Shown here one piece after another: positions 24,770 through 37,410 of a stretch of DNA of 64,000 nt; the stretch's first letter is position 1, and each line of letters begins with the position of its first letter. This DNA is from Acanthornis magna (taxonomy: Eukaryota > Chordata > Aves > Passeriformes > Acanthizidae), in NCBI GenBank assembly GCA_036785705.1, contig JAWUZG010000332.1, positions 2,728,001 through 2,792,000 on the forward strand, in the 5' to 3' direction. The notes under the pieces were generated by a model. That model made no database searches and was not told the DNA's origin. It saw only the letters and a list, made by a program, of their open reading frames with translations. Both the position numbers and the translations under genes were made by a program.

Positions 24770-27700
24770 GTCAGTGCCTGCTGCACAACCTCACACAGGA
24801 GTGGGGAATCATTTTCACTGCAATAGGAAGACAAATAACACACAAATACAATGCAAAAAGGAGCAAATTAACCTTTGTCCAAAGGCCTCTATATCTTTAC
24901 TCCTTTAGGGAGTGAAATGAATGCCAGATGTTTTATTGCAGCATCTTCATACTCTCAACTACCAAAAACATCTCCAAGCCAAGATCAGGGTACTTTACTA
25001 GTTATTACAAAGGCATCAAATCATATTTAACAGATTTATGAATTCTGGAGCCATCTACACCCTACCATTCTCCCCATTAAATTCACCCCAGCCTAACCAA
25101 TTAAGTGCTCAGATTAAGATCACAGGTCTTTCCTCCTCGGACCTACACATGGACTTTGTGCAATCTTTTAAGCACTTCAAGGTGGGAGGTTTTCCCTTGC
25201 CCTCCTTAGTCATCAGAAAGTGTAACAAAAGGAAAACAAATAAGGGCATCCTATTTCTTACTGTCACTAGGAACTGGTCATCCCCTCTGCAAACACAGAC
25301 ATTTCACAGAGTTCAGCTGTCAAAAGAGAGCTTGAGTGACCAACAAGCAATAATTTCTCCTTCAAAATCACAGTTCTGCTTCCTGATTTTCTACCATCTG
25401 CCAGGGCTAAAACACCAACTCCTCATCCAGCAGGTCAGTCCTGCTGTTGTAGATGGCAGTGTCATTCCATCCACCAGGAGCTCTCTGATGAGATGGGAAA
25501 GGGAGACATTCAGTCTGTTCATGCAGAGAGAGGGGCTTTTTCAAGCTACCAAGGCCATGTGCACAGTGCAATAAAACCTTGTTTAAAGGTAATTACAGAG
25601 AAAGATGACAGAGAGCTCTGAAATCATAACCCACTGGGGTTACACATCAAGGTGTCATCTGCGCCTCTGAAACCATGTGTCAGACCAGCACCTTATGAGA
25701 TAAACCCAGAGCATGTGGAAGACATTCCCACCAAATATTGGACTATTCAGGGTTATCAAGGCATTTCTTAGGATGTGATCTTTCACCACCACCTGATGCA
25801 AAGCTGTGGCTTTTGTCTGCTGCTGTGCTGTGAAGGTTTTTATTTAATCACGCTATTTGCCTACTTTAAGGTGCCAGTGTGGTTTTCTAAAGTTGGTTCT
25901 ATCTTGAGTAAGAACATGTACATAAAGTGTGGTAGAGCTCACACAGACCCAAAACCCATGAGGAGTTACACCACATCTTCCTCAGAGGAAAGTTTTCAGG
26001 CCTCATGTCAAGCTGCTGAGTGCCCTGGCCAGAATAATCCACTCCACGATCCAGTGAAAGTCTGTGCTATCTCCTGACCTTCAGTTTCTTTGTGTATAAA
26101 AACACTAAATTACCACACACAACCAAATACATTTTGAAGTCAATGATCTTCAAAAGAAATGTTGTGCTTTATACGTATCCTACAAAAAAAAAAGGTCTGT
26201 CCACACAACAGCCATATCTGATTGTAAACCAGACATTGCAGCTTTGTGACTCTTTGGGCAGTTAGCTTAATTTTATCCACATTCCCACATCAACTATCTC
26301 AACAACAGACAGGATCATCACTTGCCAAGGGAAGACTCAGATGTCAAACCAAGAGACTTGCCCACACAGGCTGTGTAATAGCACTGAATGCAAAGGCTAT
26401 GATATAACAATGCTAACTGGATTTCATCACCTCGCTACTGTCCTAAACTGCCAGCAAACAAAGCAAATGGTTGGGCACTTCTCACAATTACTGTTAAGTA
26501 TTGGCACAGCTGGTATGATATCTTCCCTGGTTAAATTAAGTATGAATGAAGATGCATTGGCTTCAGCAAATAGTTTGCTTTCAGACAAAATTCATATGTG
26601 AGAGTCTCAATATTCACACTACTTATGCTGTCTTTTTATTTAATAACTGTTTTCATCAGCTAATGGAAGGGATCTGGCAAGGTAAAGCAGCTGGGCTGAT
26701 ACTTTTAGCACTCTGGTAGAAAAGAGCAGCAAAATTATCCCTTCCTCGTGTAGAAATCCAATTTATTTCACTGTGTTTGCCCAACTGAGTTGAAATCTTC
26801 AGGCATTTCACTCTAACAGGACCGCATGTGAAGCACAACACTATAGCCTACACCCTTCCTTTATCCCAGGGATCAGCAAAGCAGAACAGACAATCGAGCC
26901 CAGCATGGAATCAGCAGTAGATGCTCTTTGGTGAGCCTGCCCAAATCCCTGCAGCAGCTGCAGGATCCTGGATGCAAACAGTGCTCTCCACGCTGGGAAG
27001 AGTCAAATGCCTTCACCTGAAAACATCTGCCAGCCCCTGTGCTTGCTGGTAGCCACACTTCCCTTTTCCAGCTGCAGAACCCCCTGAATTCCCGTTTACA
27101 TCCTGATGTACCCAAATGCTATTTCCTGATTAATACTGGCAGCTGACTGGTGCTCACTCCCTTCCAGAGGCAGCCACTGCAAATACAAGGCAATAGAACT
27201 AAATATAAACTGGGGAAGTCAACAATATCTGCGTGATTCTCAGTTAAATCTACAGAGCAGTCTCAGACCTGCAGCAATTCAAGAATCAAGTTCACCAAAA
27301 TACAGAAAAGATTCTTTTTTCAATGGTTTTACATTAATAGTTCCAAACAATAGCAGTGCAACTAGAAATAAAGAGACCAAAGAAGTAGTCTTGACACAGT
27401 ACCAAAGAGTTCAATGTCAAATTTAAGAGCTTCAGAAATAACAAGCTAGAGGTGTGATGAAATTCCAGCCAGCTTCTGAAGCAATGAACTTCTGAACTAA
27501 ATCTGGAAACTAAGACTGGGGAAATATTCTGGATTTTAGTACTCAGCTTGGAATATTTTCTTAACAGTACACATGGATAATGCCAAAAATGAAACATAAC
27601 ATTTGTATAAGATAATTTTCTATTATTATTTTTTACTTGAGTAATTAAAAACCTACTACAATTAATTTCTAAAAGAAATACTTGAACTAAAGTGATATTT

Positions 27701-28272
27701 GTCAGCTAACAGAAAACGGTAAGGATTTTTGTTCCACCATCCCAAACAGTTTCAATCAAAACTCATGTCTTGTTTTGACAGCACACACCGTTTTATTTCA
27801 GCTGTATCACACCTAGAGTTTTATATCTAAATCTTGGAGCTATTTCTATGCTTGGTTTCATTAACTGGAAAGGATAAATACAAAGCATTTTGCTATTCCT
27901 TCAGGTCCAGCTGTGAATGTTTTGTGCCCACTGAATAGTGGAATTGCACAGAAAGATCTCAGCACAGGACTGAGCCTGCCCTCTCAGCACCATGACCACC
28001 TGGAGAGATGGGAGATTGAGGGGATGCAGGACCAGGGCTCCTTCGGACTGCAAGGGTGAGAATTAACTGTCATTACTGGCTGAAAACATTTAAATTGCCT
28101 TGGGAACGGTTAAATGCCTCTATAATTGATGGATGAAACCTGTTTCTCCCAAGGCAAGGGGCATTTGCACCTCTGGCCTGTAATTGCATTGATGTTTCAT
28201 TCTGGAGGAACCGAACCTGTTATGGGAATCACACAAAGGCAGTTAACTGAGGAATTCCCGAAGTCAAAAAGG

Positions 28273-28289
28273 AAAAAAAAAAAAAAAAA
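28273..28289 (+). repeat. poly(A), 17 bases
   Basis: The run is preceded by GG and followed by GCTTG. There is no retroposed sequence or target-site duplication that I can see. Confidence 0.8.
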
Positions 28290-29575
28290 GCTTGAAAAGC
28301 ACCTGATTAGATGAGACATGTTCCCTATTAAGTGAATCCACACAGTATGAGCAGTCACGAAGGTAAAGTAAATTAAGTAATGTAAAGTAAAACATTTAAA
28401 CATTTAGTTAAAAATTGGCGAAGTTATTCTAAGCCATTTCACATCCAGGATAGACTGCAATCACGAGCAAGGGCAGACTCTCCTAGCATACCTGAACGTG
28501 GTATTTCCTGCAATAACATTAGAGAGGACTGGTCCCAGCATCATGTGAGCAAACTGCAAATGTGGCTCAGCCCCAGTGTGGCTGCTGCTAAACACTCACT
28601 GCTGCTTCTTCAGGGGCTCCGCCTTACACAAGATTGCATTTAATTCAAACTGAGCAACTTGAAAAAGGTAGCATTGTGACTCTTCATCAGTAAGATAAAC
28701 ACAGGATCGAGGTATGAAGCTGAAAGGAACAAGAGTCTTCTCTTCAGAGGAGTTAACTCAGGGCTTACTTGAGAATTTTGGGGTCTTTTCCCAATTTACT
28801 TCCTTTAAACACAAACCGTATTTTTATCGAACACATGTGGTATTCCATTCTTCACTGGAGTCTCTAAATATTATCTTAATAAAAGCAATACAACTAAACC
28901 CAAATACGATTTTTGTAATTCTTCTGAAATATATGACAAATCAGCTGAAGTATGAAGAGCTGTAAATTACAGGATTATCTGGGATTTAAGCATATACAAT
29001 TTACATTCTGACAGATTACAGTGAATCAGCATTACAAAGATCATGTCCTAAATTGGTTTTTCAAACATTTCTTTTATCTCAGCATTAGCATGTCAGCTAT
29101 ACGTTTTAGAAACAAAGTTAATCAATCAACATTAAAGTATTGTTGGGATTCCAGGGCTTGTCTGCTGCCTGTTCATTAAATCCCATCCTTCGTTCTTTGG
29201 GGATTACAAAGATTCTCTGAATTATATTTGCCTCACCCCATCCTGACTGAAACTAAACAGAAACAACATTAAGTGACAGTGCAGACTGCAAGAGGCTGAG
29301 CCACGCTCTGCCAGGATCAGGCTTCCTACAGCCCTGCCCCGCTGCCAGCACTACACACCAAGTACAGAAAGGCAACTGCGAGGGACACCAAAGAGGAAAA
29401 AGACATTGAGAAATGCCCTCTGTCAGGGGGGCAATAGGAGTTAAACAGAAGAGTCTTCAGGGGAGAACAAAGTACCTCTGACAGTAAAAGTCAAGCACGT
29501 TGCTCTAACAGGGAGTCCAGCAGGAAGGAATGAGGAGGAGCAGCAATGCTCTGCGTGAGAACATCACATGGTGGC

Positions 29576-29653
29576 TGGTCACCTCCCCTGGTCACCCCTC
29601 CTGGTCACGTCTCCTGGTCACGTCTCCTGGTCACCACTCCTGGTCACCTCTCC
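29576..29653. repeat. 13-bp minisatellite, six units
   Basis: Six direct copies of TGGTCACNNNTCC start at 29576, 29589, 29602, 29615, 29628 and 29641. TGGTCAC is identical in all six; the three bases after it vary (CTC/CCC/GTC/GTC/CAC/CTC), and the last base of each unit is C. Because 13 is not a multiple of three, the array is open in all three plus frames, which explains the three overlapping frames of 67-102 codons there. Confidence 0.93.
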
Positions 29654-32600
29654 GCACCCCCAAGAACTCCAGGCTGGTTTCTCCAGGCACAGCCAGGCTC
29701 CAGCACACCCAGCGAGCCCTCGGATCCCACCAGGACCCCGGGAAGGGATGGGATCAGCCATCCCACACTGAATCCAGAGATGGTCCTACAGACTCTGGGG
29801 GGGCTGGGGGTGTCAGTCAGTACCTGGAATGAGGGAAAGAAGCCAACTGGCTGAAAACACAGACTGGAGAATGGTCAGGCAAAAGAGAATCATGGGCATG
29901 TGGCAAATCCAGTTCCTACGTGCTTTTGGTCTGACAAATCCTAGCTTAGACACTGTTTTATCTCCTGTGGATTAGTAAATCAGACAAATGCTTGCCCTAT
30001 GACAATGAGATCTAGTTTTGTTATCTCTGAATATTCTTCAGTCAGCCTGAAATAACACACAGGGGTTGTGTCCCCTTTAACATGCACTTTTACTCTGAGA
30101 AAGATGGATTGATGGCAAAAATTGGTCTAGAGCATCCTAGGAATACTTCTGCAAAGAGTTTAACTCCAATGCCAGGATTAGGATATCCCTCAGAACCAGA
30201 ACATGAATGTCATGTAGAAGCTGCCTGGCCCAAACCACAATAACTACACTTTGTGCTTAAAGCAGGAACTAAAAGAGAAGAATGGTGCTATCAGGTAACT
30301 GAGACACTCATCACCCACTCAAAAGCAGATGTTACCTTCTTTCCTAGATGCAAAGGCCTGAAAGAAGGTTAAAAAAATCAAAATATTTTTCCATGTGGGT
30401 CTAGTAGTCACAGAATTCCTGCATGAACATCATGATTTTATTAGCTACAGCTCAACTGCAGCATCAACCGTTCATGTCTCTACCTGGTGTGCCATGGCAA
30501 TGTGGAAATAAATACCAGATTTTACTCACTGTCTACTTCCATTTTCACACTCTTCTCCCACCAATTTAACAAGTTACAGAGCAAGACAGAGCAGGCTGAG
30601 CTACTCACAAAAAAACAATGCTCTGAAACCATAACGGAGGAAAATGTCTAAACTAGACAAAGGTAAGTGTCATTAAAGTAGCACAAAAAGCTGTTTTATT
30701 TCTTTGAGTCAGCTTGTGACTCTTAAAGCACAGAAATTTGTCCGACAAATATAGAATACATACCCCCTCTGAAATGACCAGCTGATTTGACAAACTAAAC
30801 AGAGATAACGCTCAACAGCTGAATTCACACACATCCCAAATGGCTGAACTCTTCTAAGAGTGGCTGTGCACTGGAAAAAACATTAAACCACTGCCAAGCC
30901 TAAGAGCCCAGTGACAAAGCAGCTTGCGAACTCCAGTGCTTTGAGGCTTTGCAGAACTTTTATACCAAACTGAAATATTTTAAATCAGTCAAGTGTTGGG
31001 GTTTCTTGGTAGAGAGGTAGATGCTTTTTTGTTTTGTTTTTTTAAATCAGCCTACAATTCATTTCTATGCAAGTATTTCATATATTTCTTATTCTTTAAA
31101 GGTAAAACTACTTATACTCTCAGTATATCTGCTTAAGAGTAACAAGCACTTGATTTTGGAAAGATCACCAGTGTCAACTGCAAAGCTGAAGCGACAACGA
31201 AACTTGGAAGGGGCTCAGCCTTACTACTACTTGGAGTTCTTTAAATAGTGTTTCTTGTTCCTACAACCACTTTCCTGGGGCAAGCAGGGGGTGGAATTTC
31301 TCACACTGTTGAAGTCTTTCATTATTGATAACTTCAGGGGAACGGTTCTTTCCGCTCCATTTGATGCCCAGCCCAATTTCACAGCGCCTCAGACTCGCGG
31401 AGCACAATGGCCTCGCAGCCACGCTGGGCACAGAGAGCGTGCAGGAACTGGTTAGGGCAGGGCACTGCGAGTTCTGGGGGATGGCCTGCCCTGTAAATCT
31501 GAATCCCTGTCAGGGTTTAAACCTGTGAAATGCAGTGGGAATTTAAACAATGATTCGGTTATGGGAGCAGGTGCTTGTTCAACTTGCTGAATGTTCATCC
31601 TGCTGTTAACAGCTTACACATTTATATTACAGTGCATGAAACAGTAAAGTCCTAGAAAGAGTATAAGGTGTTAACAACCACTACAAAATATTTCTGTAAG
31701 GGTACATTTCCTCCATTTCCCATCAACATAAATTCTGACAACAAAACCCAATATTAATCCATGCATTCATTCATCTTCAGCATCTGCTTTTCATTTGCAC
31801 ATTAATAGAAGGCTACATTTCATTATTAAGTTTTTCTTATTAGTGATTGAACCAATATTTCTGCCCCTTTGGTAGTGTCAGTTCATTAGTTTCCTGAAGC
31901 TGATTAAATTCATTCTGCTATTTCAAAAGCAGCCCATATTCTATTTACACAAACAAACAACACAGAACACGCTGCTTCACAGACACTTCATGGCACATCT
32001 GCATCTCCTTAAGTGGAATCACTTCTTCATTAGCAGCAGAGCCTGCAATTCCCCTCTCCCAGGCTGAGCCAAGGCTAATCCACAAGGAACCTCACCAGCC
32101 TGGTGGGCACTCAGCACACTCATGGAAGCAAAGGCCATTTAATTAATTGGCAAAACCACACAATGGCCCATGGCAATGCAATGGTTCATCTCCTGTCACC
32201 CCAAATTATTGTTTCTACCCTTTACTGAAATGAACTCTACACTTCTGACTAGTGGTGCAAATTCGTCATAGTTACAAAGTCTTTGGTTACACCAAACACC
32301 ACAAACTGTGGAGAAAATCCCTGAGAGCAGCACTTAACAGTGCTCAGCTGGTATTGTCAAAAACCAGTGCAGACACATTTCTGCAGCCCAGAAGCAGCTC
32401 CTCACTTGGGAGCACACACACAGCTCTGCTGACATGTTTCACGGTGCGAGGAACTTTTTAGGCTACCCCTAAATTCCTCTGTAGTCCTAGGAGTTAGGAA
32501 AGAAGCAGAAATACAAATTCATGACGATGGGAGCGGTTGAGTACCTGATCCCTTTGGAAATTATTTGCAGCAGTTAGATATACTGTCCTTTTCCCCGGCC

Positions 32601-32715
32601 AGAGATTAGAGCTCTGACAGCAAAAATTATCATGTGAACACTCCGTAATCCCTTCCACTGCACAGACACTGGGTTTGGCCCAGTCCTCTTCACTGGCTGA
32701 CTTTTCACAGCAGGG

Positions 32716-32716
<1 letters not shown>

Positions 32717-32745
<29 letters not shown>
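32717..32745. repeat. (AC)14 microsatellite
   Basis: Fourteen uninterrupted AC dinucleotides plus a final A. This length is often polymorphic in vertebrates. The minus-strand frame at 32494-32772 reads through it as alternating C and V residues and is not a gene. Confidence 0.95.
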
Positions 32746-32747
<2 letters not shown>

Positions 32748-33043
32748 GTTCTGCCTCTGCCCAGCCTGGCATGGAAAACAGAAATTGAAATATCTTAATC
32801 AGGATGACTAAATTTCATGGGGGGAAAAACTGCATTAGAAGGGCAGGACCAGCTGCTGACATGCAGCCTTTTTTTTCCTTTCCTCACAAGGTCTGCTCTC
32901 AGAACCTCCCAAAGAAAGCAATCAGAGACACACAGCGATGCATTTGGGAACACAGATAACACACAGTATTATACTGTGATTATTCACTCATCTCTTGGCA
33001 GACAAATTCTCACCTGGCATTCCATATTCAGGACTTCTGAGAG

Positions 33044-33112
33044 TTTGGTTTGGTGGTTTTTGGTTTTGGTTGGTTTCTTTGTCGTTTGAGGTTTTGGGTT
33101 GTTTTTTTTTTT
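33044..33112 (+). repeat. G/T-rich low-complexity tract ending in T11
   Basis: Degenerate TTTGG and GGTTTT units run for about 69 bases and end with eleven T at 33102-33112. Only a few C and A interrupt it. It is not telomeric (TTAGGG is absent). No retrotransposon body is visible on either side. Confidence 0.7.
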
Positions 33113-36100
33113 AAAGAATGTTCATAGATCTCTAAATGAAAGTTTAGCTGAATTAATGCAGTTATCAAGCAAATAGTGAGTGTAAACGACGAACAATATT
33201 CTTTAGTAACTCTGAAAACCGAGAAATATGTGAAAGGCAGTTTATACAAACAACAGCTTCTGTAGCTGCATAAAGGGAGGCAAACAGCTGACAAAAACAC
33301 ATCACTTCTGTGCTTTCAAATAATCTGTTTTGACAGTGTCACAGCAGAGCACATACATTAGTGATTTCTCATTTGTATCAGCCTCACTGGTGGAGAATCC
33401 GAGTTAATTTCCCAACTAAAGCAAACCACATGTGTGTTTTACCACTTCCTGGCTTTTGGAAAAGCCCAAGTCCACCTATGATTCCCAGCTTATGAACCAG
33501 CTTCACTGTTTCCTTTGGAAGATGACAGGAATCCACTAATGATGTTAATGACTACAAAGTTTTAAAAATTGAGACAATTACTTCTTTCAGTCCCTAAACA
33601 GGTAATCAGTTGTGACCAACTTTTCTCAATTTGCTAACAATCAGTAAGTCTTAACTAAACATTTAAAAGCATAAGGACTTCATTTAAAAGTTTAAGTAGA
33701 ATCAGTATAAAACTTAAATGACACCATCTGTTCTTAGCAGACCACATTCTTTAAGTGTTGGAAGTAGAACAGGGCCATATAGCTCATCAAAAAATAGAAA
33801 ACTGCATGCTAAAATTAAGACATTTCCTGGAGATTCAACTCCAGAAATATTCTGAAGCACCTTCTTAATTATTATCTACTAGCAAAGGGCAACATGTTCA
33901 TTCATTTAGTGCTTATTACATGAACCACTGAAGGGCATAGGAAAAAAATCCCACTGGGATTATAGAGTGAGAAAAAGAACTATAAAAACGATGTACAGTA
34001 ATAAGAAAACATGCTTTAATTTGTTCTGTAAAATCAGAAAATGTGTATAAGGATTTAAGTGTATGAAAATATAGACAGTGTTTTAATAAGCTACAGTGAA
34101 AAGAAACAGTAAAACTAAGTTTTACTCTGACAGTCAGCACTATTAAATCAGTAAGCTGAACATAATGTATTCAAGTTGCAGAAAAAATAAGCATTTTTTT
34201 AAAATATTGAACAGCTGACATTATCCTTCATGCTGCTGTGACAAGGGGCAAAGGAGTTTTTCACAAAATGGAGGCACATTACAGCATCAACCAGAGGAAG
34301 ATGGATACACTAAAAATGAAAGTTGGGCACGTCTGTACTACAATTGCAATACAACAACATGTGGCGTGCTCTATAACATTACAATTTGGTGTTTTGAAAA
34401 ATAGCCCTGGATAAACCACAGTGCAAATAAACTGCAGCACATGAAGTCCCACATGAAGAGTCAGGAACTTGCACTCCCCCTCTGTGATGGAGGGAACTCA
34501 GGGGCACACACCACAAACCATTCTGCTTCTGCTCACTGAGATTTCACTCAAATGGAGATGGAAGTTGAAGCTCCAACACCATCTGTGGCCTTGTTGTTTG
34601 CCTCTCCAGTCAGAGCAACTCTTCCACTATCCAGAGCACTTGCAGTGAAATACTTGAATTCCTTTTCCCTGATGTATTTGTTTTCTTATTTACCAATTTT
34701 GTTGGAGCGCGGTTTGGGGGGAGGAGGGAGGGAATCCCAATCATTCTCTGCTAAAAGTTTGTTAGAAAGGCTGCCAAGCCCTCCTGGCTCACCTGAAATG
34801 ATCCTGGTGATGATCAATGCCTGAGCTCGGGGAGACAGCAGCGTCTTTCTCAAAAACACAGCCCCTGTGCTTTCTGTCGGTGTTTTAGTGATATTTTCTG
34901 AACAAAGTAAACCCTGTAAATCACAGTTTCGAAGGCAGGGGTGAGCAGGGTGAAGGTCCAACACTCCCACTGGAGCACCAAAGCATTCCAGGGTAGTTTG
35001 GGGTGACAGCAGGGGCAAGGGGCTGCAGGTGCAGCCCAATTCTGGCACCCCAGGAGACAAGTCGCTTTAGAAACCTTTGCTCCCACTGTCATCTGTGCCA
35101 TTTGTGCACAAGCCTGAGTGATTTCCAGGACAGTGAAAGGATCCACACCACATCCCAATTACAGCAACTGTTCTTTCTGCATAAATGGAGAATCATCTGC
35201 AGACATGTTTGCAATCTAGAAGTGCCTTGGTTTAGATTTATGAACCTGCCTTACCCCACTCCAAAGCACTATTGCATTCACACGTATAAAGCTTTCCAAG
35301 AGCACAAAGACACAGAGTAAATTAACAGTACAAATGTTTGTGCTATAAATGTGTATTTAATATCACAGTTCTGATACAGACTCAGCCACACCAGAGTTTG
35401 CAAAGGTTTGGGTTTTGCCAAGTTAAGCCTTCTGAGTTTTCACTATATGCTCATGCTGGAAAACCTCCCATACCAAAATTACGGAGAGCACAAAACAGAC
35501 TTGAGTCTATTTTAAAGCATGTAACATCTACGATCATAAAGCACTACACACTTCAAATGCATCAAGCCCAGCACTCAATATCCTCATATCCTCAATATCC
35601 CAAAGGCCAGCACACCATATCCACCTAACAGCACTACCTTGGGGCACTTCAGGGGAGCTGCAAGAGGGACAACAAGCAACAGGTCCCCATCCAACCATAT
35701 CTTGAAACTACAAAATCTCAGGAGGAAAATATTCTCAGAAAAGCTGCAGGCTCCACAAACAGCCCCAATGTGCTCGAGAGCCCCAATCTCAACCCTCAGG
35801 CTGCAAATCTGCATTTGCACACACACACAGAAAGAACAGTACCAGACAGGCAGGGAAGACTAAGATTGCCCCTTTTCCTGCTCTCACAACTCATCTAGGA
35901 AGCATCAGTTTACTCCCCACACCAATAAATGCCTTCCTTGCAACCTCACACTTGACTTTTCCACTGGACAGGAAAGGAGTCCCTGCTCAGTTACTCCGGT
36001 TTATTAGCTCTTAGTAACCATCATACCAAGAAAAAACATTACCTGTCCCACTTTCGAAATAATTTTGATTTATCTATAGTCCATTATGTGAAAATAGAGT

Positions 36101-36464
36101 GATTTAACCTCTGCCTTGATTTATCAATCTGTACCCTACAGGCTTTGGGACTGAAATTCTGCCAAGCAGTTTTGTTTGTTGGTTTTCATTCCAGTATATC
36201 TGAAGACATCAACTGCTATTGAAAAATATTATATTCCCATTCAGAAGTGGACAAGAAGTATTTCATACTCATTATATAATTTTCAATGCTGGTACACCTA
36301 CATTCTTTATAGGTGACATTATTGATTTTCCCTTTTGTTCTATAGAAACAAAGACATTTATGTTACCATCATTTCATTTGTAAAAAGGCTATAAATGAGA
36401 CACAAGTGAGATGCATTGCCTGGAAATTGCTAATATGAGAAACAAAACATGCTGAAATACCTGA

Positions 36465-36605
36465 ATACAATTATTTAGCTATGATTGTAATTAGCTGCAT
36501 TTAAATCATAGTAATGAACTAATGGAGTAGTTCTCATGCAGAGGAAGTCAATGGAAATCCATTACAAAGCTAATTAAATGACAGTCTTTAAGAAGAGTAA
36601 TGGTT
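36465..36605. promoter_or_regulatory. possible conserved regulatory block with homeodomain/POU-like words
   Basis: Within 140 bases there are TAATTA-type words at about 36488-36494 and 36570-36576, CTAATGG at about 36520, and TGCATTTAAAT at about 36497-36507, which resembles a POU octamer variant. There is no simple repeat. Homeodomain and POU proteins are known to bind such words, and AT-rich clusters of them are typical of developmental enhancers, but such words are also frequent by chance in AT-rich DNA. Conservation, which would decide it, cannot be seen here. Confidence 0.18.
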
Positions 36606-37331
36606 TTTCTCCCTATTAGGTCACACAGAGTAGTGAACTGTGTGCTTGGAACATTTCTGCCAGCAAGGCTGGGAAGCACCACTCCCCTGTGCCTGTAAAT
36701 CCACAATAAATTTTGCTTTAAGAGAACCTTTTACTTCAACAAGAGACAGGAAAAGATTCTGTTCTATTTTATGGGTGGACAGAATAAAAATAGGAGAGGT
36801 GTAACTATGATGAAGACAAAGCCCAAAGCATGGGTTCAGTCAGAGAGGAGCCAGCCCTGCCCCTGCTCCTGTGGGGCTGCTCTTCCCTCAGAGCACTGCA
36901 GGAAAACCTCATGGAAGAAAAAAACCTACAGATGCTCATAATTTAACAATATTAACTTTACTGGAGCCTATAATGAATTATTTCAGTAATGACTTGTAAT
37001 TGACCCAACAGATAAAGATTTATGGAAGATCCAACAAGGGAAGTAGAAGCAAATATCTGAGCAAAATTCCATTGCCATTTTTTGCATGGGGGTGGGGGAA
37101 AGAAGAAGCAGAAAAAAGGGAAAAGATGCCTGGAAGGAAAACACAGCTCCTCACACATTGGTTGCAGCAAGGAGCAGGATGATGAATGACTGTGCTGTGC
37201 TGAAAGGGCACATGACAAGAATATATTGTTCTCACCTGTGGACCTCTACTTTTCTCGGATTTTAATGAATCATAGTCCTTTCAGTTCACTTGCAAGTCTC
37301 AGCTCTTTACTCTCTGCACAAGAGTAACATT

Positions 37332-37410
37332 TCTGTTCCCAGCATTCGTAGAACTGCTGTTGACTGAAGAATTTATGACTCAGTCCAGCTGACAGTATGC
37401 TGGGAACAGA
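37332..37410. other. 79-base imperfect hairpin (long inverted repeat)
   Basis: The left arm 37332-37345 (TCTGTTCCCAGCAT) is perfectly complementary to 37397-37410 (ATGCTGGGAACAGA), 14 of 14, and one more T-A pair adds outward. Inside, ACTG, CTG and GACTGA on the left pair in order with CAGT, CAG and TCAGTC on the right, leaving a 12-base terminal loop. The stem has about 28 pairs with bulges of about 7 bases (left), 4 bases (right) and 2 bases (left). The 7-base bulge is large for a canonical microRNA precursor. It could also be a small palindromic mobile-element relic. I do not recognise it as a named microRNA. Confidence 0.65.

Larger units (their letters stand above)
20441..29575. other. 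unique non-coding DNA, no gene recognised
   Basis: Apart from the minisatellite at 24606-24769 and an A-run at 28273-28289, this is unique DNA. The longest frame is a plus-strand one at 25038-25574 (178 codons); it has no recognisable domain, no biased third positions, and no splice-site support, and I treat it as chance. A C8 run sits at 20892-20899. Confidence 0.5.
29654..37331. other. unique non-coding DNA, no gene recognised
   Basis: The segment is mostly AT-rich single-copy DNA with one AC microsatellite (32717-32745), a G/T-rich tract (33044-33112) and a near-quadruplex G/A tract at 34716-34732 that has only three full G3 runs. From about 31680 to 31930 and from 36040 to 36620 the sequence is AT-rich with many TAAT-type words and no simple repeats. 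No coding exon is supported. Confidence 0.5.

Noticed and set aside
25038..25574. Plus-strand open frame of 178 codons
   Set aside because: No recognisable domain, no third-position bias, mixed composition like the surrounding DNA, and no Kozak or splice support. One frame of this length is plausible by chance in 64 kb read in six frames.
26341..26601. Plus-strand frame whose end looks protein-like (LLSIGTAGMISSLVKLSM)
   Set aside because: No family recognised, no third-position bias and no splice signals. Kept only as a note.
34716..34732. G-quadruplex in a G/A tract
   Set aside because: Only three runs of GGG can be formed with at least one loop base between them, so the strict motif is not met.
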